Source: an uncultured beta proteobacterium
Lineage (GTDB): Bacteria; Pseudomonadota; Gammaproteobacteria; Burkholderiales; Burkholderiaceae_C
Assembly (NCBI GenBank): GCA_903870955.1
Contig: CAIQEX010000276.1
Location: forward strand, 1 to 6,716
DNA: 6,716 nt
Reading direction: 5' to 3'
Below, one piece after another: positions 1 to 4,467 of this stretch. Numbering within the stretch: position 1 is the stretch's first letter; every line of letters begins with the position of its first letter. The notes below the pieces were generated by a model. The model had not been told where the DNA came from. It worked only from the letters and a program-made list of their open reading frames with translations, and ran no database searches. The position numbers and the translations under genes are program-made.

Positions 1-984
1 GTTGCGCCAACGCGCACCGGTCGAAATAATCACGGTCTTCGATTTGAGTGAGCCACCATTGGCGAGCTTCACCTCGATCAAGCCTCCCGCTTCTGCTGCG
101 GGAAGAATGCTTTGCGCATGTTGCAGGTTCATGATGTCCACCGCATAGGACCGAACCTGTGCCTCCATCGCAGTGGCGAATTTGGGGCCATCCGTTTCCA
201 GCACCGAGATGTAGTTTTCAATGCCCAGTGTGTCGTTCACCTGACCACCAAAACGCTCGGCGGCCACGCCTGTTCGAATGCCCTTGCGTGCGGCGTACAC
301 GGCAGCTGCTGCACCGGCCGGGCCACCACCGACGATGAGGACATCAAAAGCCTCTTTGGCGGACAACTTGGCGGCATCTTTGGCGGCCGATTGGGTGTCC
401 AGCTTGGCGACAATTTCTTCCACCAGCATGCGGCCATTGCCGAACAGCTGACCGTTCAGGTAGACGCTGGGCACAGCCATGATTTCGCGCGCTTCGACTT
501 CGCCCTGAAAGGCGCCGCCTTCAATGACCGTAGTTTTGACCTTCGGGTTGAAGATTGCCATCAGGCTCAGCGCCTGCACCACGTCCGGGCAGTTGTGGCA
601 GGTCAGGCTCATGTAGACCTCGAAATTGAAGTCGCCATCGAGTGCCTTGATCTGCTCAATCACATCGGCCTCGACCTTGGGCGGGTGGCCGCCGGACCAC
701 AGCAGCGCCAGCACCAATGAGGTGAACTCGTGGCCCAGGGGCAAGCCCGCAAAGCGCAGGTGATTCGGGCTGCCGCTGCGTTGCAGCGTGAACGAGGGCT
801 TGCGCGCATCCTGGCCATCCAGGCGCAGGCTGATCTTGTCGCTGCGCAAACTCTGAATCGTCTGCAGCAAGTCGCGCATCTCGGAAGAGTTGTCGTCATC
901 GCCCAGGGACGCCACCATTTCGATCGGCAGCGTGACGCGTTCCAGATAGGCTGCAAGCTGGGATTTAAGGGTGTCGTCGAGCAT
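1..984 (-). CDS. ahpF: Alkyl hydroperoxide reductase subunit F (AhpF), 3'-truncated by window edge
   Basis: AhpF is the cytoplasmic flavoprotein that passes electrons from NADH through FAD and two disulfide centres to AhpC. The frame is open from an ATG at 984 to base 1, giving 328 residues of a family usually near 520, so the C-terminal part is outside the window. The N-terminal glutaredoxin-like region carries C129-H-N-C132 (CHNCPDVVQ), at the same positions as in E. coli AhpF. The phrase [21 protein letters not shown] (about 80-100) is also family-typical. A linker (about 197-212) is followed by the FAD-binding [10 protein letters not shown] at 219-228 and ERFGGQ at 243-248. The second catalytic CxxC, expected near residue 345, and the NADH-binding motif lie beyond the window. 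An AAGGA ribosome binding site sits 6 nt before the ATG. The gene follows ahpC after 116 nt that include a probable terminator. Confidence 0.97.
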   Translation of the reverse strand, partial: MLDDTLKSQLAAYLERVTLPIEMVASLGDDDNSSEMRDLLQTIQSLRSDKISLRLDGQDARKPSFTLQRSGSPNHLRFAGLPLGHEFTSLVLALLWSGGHPPKVEADVIEQIKALDGDFNFEVYMSLTCHNCPDVVQALSLMAIFNPKVKTTVIEGGAFQGEVEAREIMAVPSVYLNGQLFGNGRMLVEEIVAKLDTQSAAKDAAKLSAKEAFDVLIVGGGPAGAAAAVYAARKGIRTGVAAERFGGQVNDTLGIENYISVLETDGPKFATAMEAQVRSYAVDIMNLQHAQSILPAAEAGGLIEVKLANGGSLKSKTVIISTGARWRN

Positions 985-990
985 GGTGTT

Positions 991-995
991 TCCTT
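991..995 (-). promoter_or_regulatory. Ribosome binding site of ahpF
   Basis: AAGGA on the minus strand, 6 nt before the ATG at 984. It supports that start and shows that ahpF is translated independently of ahpC. Confidence 0.8.
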
Positions 996-1013
996 CAAGG
1001 CTTCAATTTAGAT

Positions 1014-1060
1014 AAAAAAAAGCCGGACGGCTGGGCTTAAGCGCCCGCGCACTGTCCGGC
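1014..1060 (-). terminator. Intrinsic terminator/attenuator between ahpC and ahpF
   Basis: Reading the minus strand, the arm GCCGGAC (1060-1054) pairs perfectly with GTCCGGC (1028-1022). Inside it, a second small pairing GGGC/GCCC (1046-1043 with 1036-1033) can form. The outer stem is followed directly by eight T residues (1021-1014), the classical form of a Rho-independent terminator. It lies after ahpC and before ahpF, so it should end most ahpC transcripts and let a fraction read through into ahpF. That would give a large excess of AhpC over AhpF. The structure is seen; termination efficiency is inferred. There is no obvious strong promoter between the T-tract and ahpF. Confidence 0.8.
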
Positions 1061-1061
1061 G

Positions 1062-1082
1062 GGGAGCGCCTGATGCGCTCCC
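1062..1082 (-). other. Stable hairpin just after ahpC stop codon
   Basis: GGGAGCGC (1082-1075) and GCGCTCCC (1069-1062) form a perfect 8-bp G+C-rich stem with a 5-nt loop, starting 18 nt after the ahpC stop codon. It has no T-tract of its own; only one base separates it from the terminator stem. It probably protects the 3' end of ahpC mRNA from exonucleases or strengthens the following terminator. The function is inferred. Confidence 0.6.
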
Positions 1083-1100
1083 GGAGTGGTTGCCGGTGAA

Positions 1101-1664
1101 TTAAATCTTGCCGACCAGATCGATCGACGGTGCAATGGTTTTTGCGCCTTCGTTCCACTTGGCGGGGCACACTTCGCCGGGGTGGGCCGCAGTGTATTGG
1201 GCTGCCTTCAGCTTGCGCAGGGTTTCCTTGACATCACGGGCGATTTCGTTGGAATGGATTTCCAGGGTCTTGATCACGCCATCCGGATTGATGATGAAAG
1301 TGCCGCGATAGGCCAGGCCGTCCGCATCGATATGCACGTCAAAGCCGCGTGTCAGTGTGTGTGTCGGGTCACCAATCAGGGGGAACTGGGCTTTGCCAAC
1401 TGCTGGCGATGTTTCATGCCATACCTTGTGCGAAAAATGCGTGTCCGTGGTGATGATGTAGACCTCGGCACCAGCCTTTTGGAACTCGGCGTAGTTGTCG
1501 GCTGCATCTTCCACTTCGGTGGGGCAGTTGAAGGTGAAAGCGGCGGGCATAAAAATGAACACGCTCCACTTGCCCTTCAGGGTTTCGTTGGTCACGGTAA
1601 CGAACTTGCCATTGTGGAAAGCCTGGTTCTTGAACGGCACAATTTGGGTGTTGATGAGAGACAT
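1101..1664 (-). CDS. ahpC: Alkyl hydroperoxide reductase subunit C (AhpC), 2-Cys peroxiredoxin
   Basis: AhpC is a cytoplasmic typical 2-Cys peroxiredoxin that reduces hydrogen peroxide, organic hydroperoxides and peroxynitrite, and is re-reduced by AhpF. The product is 187 residues, the same length as E. coli AhpC. It starts MSLINTQIVPFKNQAF and ends in SIDLVGKI. The peroxidatic site PAAFTFNCPTE gives P40, T44 and C47. The resolving cysteine is C166 in HPGEVCPAKW, and R120 matches the conserved active-site arginine. The frame could extend 16 codons upstream to an ATG at 1712. The start at 1664 is preferred because it matches the family N-terminus and has AAGGA 6 nt before it. A dedicated promoter region precedes the gene and a terminator-like structure follows it. 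One difference from E. coli AhpC is asparagine at 46 (FNCPTE rather than FVCPTE). Confidence 0.98.
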   Translation of the reverse strand: MSLINTQIVPFKNQAFHNGKFVTVTNETLKGKWSVFIFMPAAFTFNCPTEVEDAADNYAEFQKAGAEVYIITTDTHFSHKVWHETSPAVGKAQFPLIGDPTHTLTRGFDVHIDADGLAYRGTFIINPDGVIKTLEIHSNEIARDVKETLRKLKAAQYTAAHPGEVCPAKWNEGAKTIAPSIDLVGKI

Positions 1665-1670
1665 GTAAAT

Positions 1671-1675
1671 TCCTT
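1671..1675 (-). promoter_or_regulatory. Ribosome binding site deciding the ahpC start
   Basis: AAGGA lies 6 nt before the ATG at 1664. It argues against the longer in-frame start at 1712, which would fall at the predicted transcription start. Confidence 0.85.
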
Positions 1676-1698
1676 TTAGGTTAAAACTGGCGGCATAT

Positions 1699-1713
1699 CG
1701 TGCTCTGTGCACG
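1699..1713 (-). other. Hairpin at predicted 5' end of ahpC mRNA
   Basis: CGTGC-ACAGA-GCACG is a 5-bp inverted repeat with a 5-nt loop. The -10 box at 1725-1720 predicts a transcription start about 6-8 nt further on, near 1712-1714, so this hairpin would sit almost exactly at the mRNA 5' end. Terminal hairpins of this kind are known to slow 5'-end-dependent decay. That role here is inferred. Confidence 0.4.
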
Positions 1714-1719
1714 GGATGA

Positions 1720-1725
1720 ATTATA
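1720..1725 (-). promoter_or_regulatory. -10 box of the ahpC promoter
   Basis: A perfect TATAAT on the minus strand, 55 nt upstream of the ahpC ATG. No good -35 hexamer lies 16-18 bp further upstream (the bases there read ACACCA). A strong -10 with a poor -35 fits a promoter that depends on an activator such as OxyR. Confidence 0.6.
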
Positions 1726-1737
1726 GATTTCGGCTAT
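1723..1737 (-). promoter_or_regulatory. ATAG-N7-CTAT dyad overlapping the ahpC -10 box
   Basis: An exact ATAG-CCGAAAT-CTAT dyad, which is the half-unit of the OxyR tetramer consensus (ATAG-N7-CTAT-N7-ATAG-N7-CTAT). It overlaps the -10 box. There is no matching second half at the canonical 22-bp offset on either side, so it may be a low-affinity or repressive dimer site, or chance. Confidence 0.35.
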
Positions 1738-1747
1738 GGGTTTGGTG

Positions 1748-1784
1748 TTTTGTTGTAACTAATCTATCGATATAAGAAATCAAT
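1748..1784 (-). promoter_or_regulatory. Degenerate full-length OxyR-type site upstream of ahpC
   Basis: Read on the minus strand, the four quarter-sites at canonical N7 spacing are ATTG, ATAT, TTAG and AAAA, against consensus ATAG, CTAT, ATAG, CTAT (3/4, 3/4, 3/4, 1/4). Three of the four preferred internal T/A positions also fit. The 37-bp element ends where the -35 region should begin, the usual position for an activating OxyR site. The match is imperfect and was found by eye, so it is a candidate only. Confidence 0.35.
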
Positions 1785-1817
1785 CGCACGCAAGGGATTG
1801 CCTGCGCGGTCAGTGAT

Positions 1818-2081
1818 TTAACCCTGCGATTTCACCACCGGGCCGACAACACCGTCCAAATTGGAAGTGATGGCTTTTCTGTACTCGTTGACATAGAAGT
1901 CAACGGCGGCATCACGGTCGGTCTGCGCATCGCCCCGGGTCAATAGATTGAAGGCGTTGTACCGGCCGGCCGCGAACAGAATTGCCGCGCTGACCTCTCC
2001 ATCGAGACCGTCTTCCGCCAGACGGTTGGCCGTATGAATGAACTCGTCTACAAGTTTCAAAAACTCTGGTGGATAGGGCAT
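1818..2081 (-). CDS. DUF3144 family protein
   Basis: A small 87-residue protein without a signal peptide or membrane segment, probably cytoplasmic. The pattern FIHTANRLA (14-22), then V-S-A-A-I-L-F-A-A-G-R-Y-N-A-F (30-44), then DAAVDFYVNEYRKAITSNLDG (57-77) matches the DUF3144 family, short helical proteins of unknown function common in Gammaproteobacteria and Betaproteobacteria. The length is normal for the family. The start is the ATG at 2081. Its ribosome binding site is weak (GAGA about 8 nt upstream). The gene lies 44 nt after the MaoC-like gene with no terminator between them, so the two are probably co-transcribed. No biochemical role is known to me. Confidence 0.85.
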   Translation of the reverse strand: MPYPPEFLKLVDEFIHTANRLAEDGLDGEVSAAILFAAGRYNAFNLLTRGDAQTDRDAAVDFYVNEYRKAITSNLDGVVGPVVKSQG

Positions 2082-2125
2082 GTGAAGTCTCTATTTCGGG
2101 AGGTGAGGAGCTACGACAACCTGCG

Positions 2126-2611
2126 TCAGGGCGACTGGCTTGGCAAACTTAGCCGCACCACACCCGTAGCCCGAACGCAAAGCTGCCCTTCTGCGTCCGA
2201 CAATCCGCCACGCATCTCGACGCGTTGCACCTTGTCCCGGGTCATGTCTGCGCTTAACACTTCCCAGGCGATATGAACCGTGGCATCTGCGAATACAGGC
2301 CTGAGAAATTCCACTGAAAACGATACCCCGACGACCGAATAGTTTTTGGAGAAATGCGATGCCGTAAGTCCCAGGATCAGGGCTGTGGAGTGCGTTCCGC
2401 TGACTATCAACTTCTTGTATCGACTCGCTGCTGCAACGGCATCGTCGTGATGCAGGGGGTTGGTATCCCCCGCTTCGGTTGCAAACGCACGCACCTGATC
2501 TTCATGGAAGGTGTGCATTTTTGAAAACTTGTCACCCACAGAAATCCAGGGGTTGTCCGTTTGGGTCGTATGGGCCAATGCTTCGACCTCGGATTGCGGG
2601 AAGTTGCGCAC
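2126..2611 (-). CDS. MaoC-like (R)-hydratase / hotdog-fold dehydratase
   Basis: A 161-residue hotdog-fold protein of the MaoC/PhaJ group. Members hydrate trans-2-enoyl-CoA to (R)-3-hydroxyacyl-CoA, linking beta-oxidation or fatty-acid metabolism to other pathways. The hydratase motif is GDTNPLHHDD at 48-57, giving the catalytic pair D49 and H54, preceded by VRAFATEA (40-47). The family's usual HG(M) element is replaced by SGTHS (71-75), so substrate choice is uncertain. The N-terminal phrase VGDKFSKMHTFHEDQV (25-40) is family-typical, which rules out starting at M32. The start codon is GTG at 2611, with GGAAG (2622-2626) 10 nt before it inside the end of the upstream gene. Only 4 nt separate it from that gene's stop, so translational coupling is likely. 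Confidence 0.85.
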   Translation of the reverse strand: MRNFPQSEVEALAHTTQTDNPWISVGDKFSKMHTFHEDQVRAFATEAGDTNPLHHDDAVAAASRYKKLIVSGTHSTALILGLTASHFSKNYSVVGVSFSVEFLRPVFADATVHIAWEVLSADMTRDKVQRVEMRGGLSDAEGQLCVRATGVVRLSLPSQSP

Positions 2612-2615
2612 GATC

Positions 2616-3353
2616 TCAGTGCTTCCACTTCTTCTTGGGTCTATTCGTCAGCGGCATCTCACCGCGCAAGCGCCGCAGGTCCTCTTCGGTCAGGTCTTCG
2701 CTTTCGTCATGGGATATTGCTTCACCACCCTCATATTCTGCTGAGTGGTTGCGCACTTGCTGCTCTGCAGTCTGACCTTGAGGCGACTGATTGCCAAACT
2801 GACGGCCTTTGGGTTTGTTGTTGCGGCCGGAGGGTCGCGGCTCACGTTTCTGAAGCTGTGGCCTGGCTTGCTCCTGCCGCGGCTTGGAGGGCTCACCGAC
2901 AAAAGGCAGCAGGTGGGGCAGCGTGGCATCCACGTCCATGCGGTAGTAGTGACCCGAGGCCAGCTTGATCTTTACGGTGTTGCCATCGAGTATGGCGTGG
3001 CCGGAGGCGATATAGCCGCCGGTATTCGTTGCATGGCCAAAGAGCATGACCATGCGGCCCCATTGTTCCCTGGGAATGCAGTCAAAGACGTTGGCCTCTT
3101 CCACATCAGGCATCTTCTCCACCAAGGTGAACTTGCCTTCTGCAGCTTCGTAAAAGAGGGCCGCACTGCCCTTCTTGAGCGCGATGGAGCCCACCACTTC
3201 GCTGCGCTTGACCCGGTTGTCGAGTTCAGCCAGATAAAAGCTCTGGAAGGCCGCTATCGCCGCAGGGGTTGCGGGGATGGTTTCAACAACGGTTTCGGTT
3301 GCAGTTTCAACGCTGGTTTCAGCTGCGGTTTCAGCTGTTGTATCGGTTGGCAT
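2616..3353 (-). CDS. Uncharacterised 245-residue protein with ET repeats and basic C-terminus
   Basis: I do not recognise a named family. Residues 2-25 are six tetrapeptides (PTDT, TAET, AAET, SVET, ATET, VVET), acidic and probably disordered. Residues about 31-155 look folded: a helix-like AAIAAFQSFYLAELDNRVKRSEVVGSIA stretch, then alternating hydrophobic segments including EQWGRMVMLFGHA (97-109), GGYIASGHAI (112-121) and ASGHYYRMDV (132-141). Residues 154-205 are rich in P, Q, R, K and N. Then comes an acidic stretch (207-225), an LTEEDLRRLRGEMP element (221-234) and a basic end, RPKKKWKH. The basic tails suggest nucleic-acid or ribosome contact, but this is only inference. There is no signal peptide or membrane helix. 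The start is the ATG at 3353, chosen over an ATG at 3413 because of a strong ribosome binding site. The gene heads a likely operon with the MaoC-like gene. Confidence 0.8.
   Translation of the reverse strand: MPTDTTAETAAETSVETATETVVETIPATPAAIAAFQSFYLAELDNRVKRSEVVGSIALKKGSAALFYEAAEGKFTLVEKMPDVEEANVFDCIPREQWGRMVMLFGHATNTGGYIASGHAILDGNTVKIKLASGHYYRMDVDATLPHLLPFVGEPSKPRQEQARPQLQKREPRPSGRNNKPKGRQFGNQSPQGQTAEQQVRNHSAEYEGGEAISHDESEDLTEEDLRRLRGEMPLTNRPKKKWKH
3279..3350 (-). repeat. Six in-phase 12-bp tandem repeats inside the coding region
   Basis: Six consecutive 12-bp units occupy these 72 bases. On the plus strand they are ggtttcaacaac, ggtttcggttgc, agtttcaacgct, ggtttcagctgc, ggtttcagctgt and the diverged tgtatcggttgg. 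The fourth and fifth units differ at one base. On the coding strand each gives a four-residue unit ending ET (DT in the first). Because the unit is a multiple of three, copy-number change would lengthen or shorten the protein without breaking the frame. Confidence 0.8.
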
Positions 3354-3362
3354 GGGTTTAGA

Positions 3363-3369
3363 CCTCTCT
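3363..3369 (-). promoter_or_regulatory. Ribosome binding site deciding the start of the ET-repeat protein
   Basis: AGAGAGG lies 9 nt before the ATG at 3353. It supports this start rather than the in-frame ATG 20 codons upstream, which would add a Cys/Arg-containing leader (MLWCPVRGCR) unlike the rest of the protein. Confidence 0.65.
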
Positions 3370-3440
3370 TCGGTGTAAGCGCTTCGGCAGCCCCGGACAG
3401 GACACCACAGCATGCGGTCGGCGAAGGCTCACAAAGCCTG

Positions 3441-3463
3441 GGCTCAGGTGCTTCGCACGAGCC
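3441..3463 (-). other. Hairpin downstream of the HDOD gene
   Basis: Minus-strand GGCTC-GTGC-GAA-GCAC-CT-GAGCC folds into a 9-bp stem with a 2-nt bulge and a GAA loop, 13 nt after the HDOD stop codon. There is no T-tract behind it, so it is a poor intrinsic terminator. It may mark an mRNA 3' end or processing site between the HDOD gene and the ET-repeat gene. Confidence 0.4.
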
Positions 3464-3476
3464 AATTCACTATAGC

Positions 3477-4343
3477 TCAAACGGCAAGAATAACGTGTTC
3501 TGGTATGTGTTGTGCAAGCCACTCGATCTGAATCCCCAGGCGGGAGGTGACCTCCTCGGGAAGCGACTTGAGAGTTTCTTCATTCACCGATTCACAATCG
3601 CCCAGGATCAACGCCAAATGCAACACTGCGGCCAGGGGCGAGAAAGCCATGTAGTCAAGCGGCTTTGCGCACTTGTGAAGCGCTTCAACCATCGAGTCGG
3701 GGAAGAACCATAACCTGGCAACCTCCGACACCACATCCCCCTCGTCAAAACCAATTCTTTCACGCTGCAAAGCCCAACGTTGCCGCACTGGCAACGCAGC
3801 CGATTCGGCTTGCGCTGGTGCTGAGGGATCAAACTGCCCGATCACCAGGTCCCCCAGTCTGACCATCATGGCCGTCAACCAGGCTTCGCTTTCATTGAGG
3901 CCTACGGCAAGTGCAATCCACATGGCGTACCCGGCACTTTGCATGCTGGATTTCCAGAAGGTGTCCCGGTCGATCCCTTTGGGTGCTTCGAAGGTGTTGG
4001 TAATAAAGAAGGCAATGGCACGGGCGCGGATCTTGGAAATTCCCAACACCGTAATGGCCCCATCCAACGTATTGATCTTGCGCGCATATCCATGAAAAGG
4101 ACTATTCGCCCAGCGCAGCATGGATGCTGTGAGTGATGGTGCCTGCGCAATCAAATCACGAAGATAGGTCAGGTCCACCTCCTCCTTGGACAAAGTAGAG
4201 ACCAGTTTTACCGCGATATCGGACAGGGCAGGAAGGTCAATGTCCTGCACAACTTCCACAAGCTGCTCAGTGGTACGGATTGGCAGTGTCAGGTTCTTGG
4301 TCATCGAGAAGTCCATTGCGAATCGGTCGCGTGTGACGCACAT
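3477..4343 (-). CDS. HDOD domain-containing protein
   Basis: A 288-residue cytoplasmic protein made almost entirely of one HDOD domain, a helical HD-related fold found in bacterial signalling and regulatory proteins. Residues 34-115 show the family pattern: DIDLPALSDIAVKLVSTL (34-51), LRDLIAQAPSLTASMLRWANSPFHGYARKINTLDGAITVLGI (61-102). At 155-168 (WLTAMMVRLGDLVIG) the segment that reads GLLHDIG in active HD enzymes lacks the histidine-aspartate pair. The protein is therefore unlikely to be a phosphodiesterase and more likely a protein-interaction module, as is usual for HDOD. No receiver, GGDEF or EAL domain is attached. The ATG at 4343 has GAAG about 7 nt upstream. In-frame ATGs at 4316 and 4304 are possible alternatives with less obvious ribosome binding sites. 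It lies 124 nt downstream of the MshQ-like gene, and its input and output are unknown. Confidence 0.85.
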   Translation of the reverse strand: MCVTRDRFAMDFSMTKNLTLPIRTTEQLVEVVQDIDLPALSDIAVKLVSTLSKEEVDLTYLRDLIAQAPSLTASMLRWANSPFHGYARKINTLDGAITVLGISKIRARAIAFFITNTFEAPKGIDRDTFWKSSMQSAGYAMWIALAVGLNESEAWLTAMMVRLGDLVIGQFDPSAPAQAESAALPVRQRWALQRERIGFDEGDVVSEVARLWFFPDSMVEALHKCAKPLDYMAFSPLAAVLHLALILGDCESVNEETLKSLPEEVTSRLGIQIEWLAQHIPEHVILAV

Positions 4344-4467
4344 AGTACAACTTCACATTGCCAGGAATATTCGGGAAGCATCTTTTCCACCACGCAAACG
4401 CGACAAAAAAACTATTCACTACAAGGACCGATTTTGGCTCGAAAACCCACCGACCCAGCATCCGGTT

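Noticed and set aside
1086..1679. A 197-codon plus-strand open frame antisense to ahpC
   Set aside because: The minus strand encodes an unmistakable AhpC over the same bases, and the plus frame shows no family features.
1789..1806. Possible terminator hairpin after the DUF3144 gene
   Set aside because: The stem is only about 6 bp with a G-U pair and is not followed by a T-run, so it is too weak to call.
3414..3476. Promoter from the TATAGT sequence just after the HDOD stop (minus strand 3475-3470)
   Set aside because: The hexamer is near consensus, but no -35 lies at the right distance and the hairpin downstream would sit in the leader; not enough support.
2745..3713. A 322-codon open frame on the plus strand, antisense to the ET-repeat and HDOD genes
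   Set aside because: It has no recognisable protein features, crosses an intergenic gap and two well-supported minus-strand genes, and is explained by codon bias in G+C-rich DNA leaving the opposite strand open.
4405..4411. A run of seven T residues (minus strand) in the MshQ-HDOD gap, as a terminator tail
   Set aside because: I see no stable inverted repeat immediately before it. It may be chance or part of an A/T-rich promoter region, but no convincing -35/-10 pair was found nearby.
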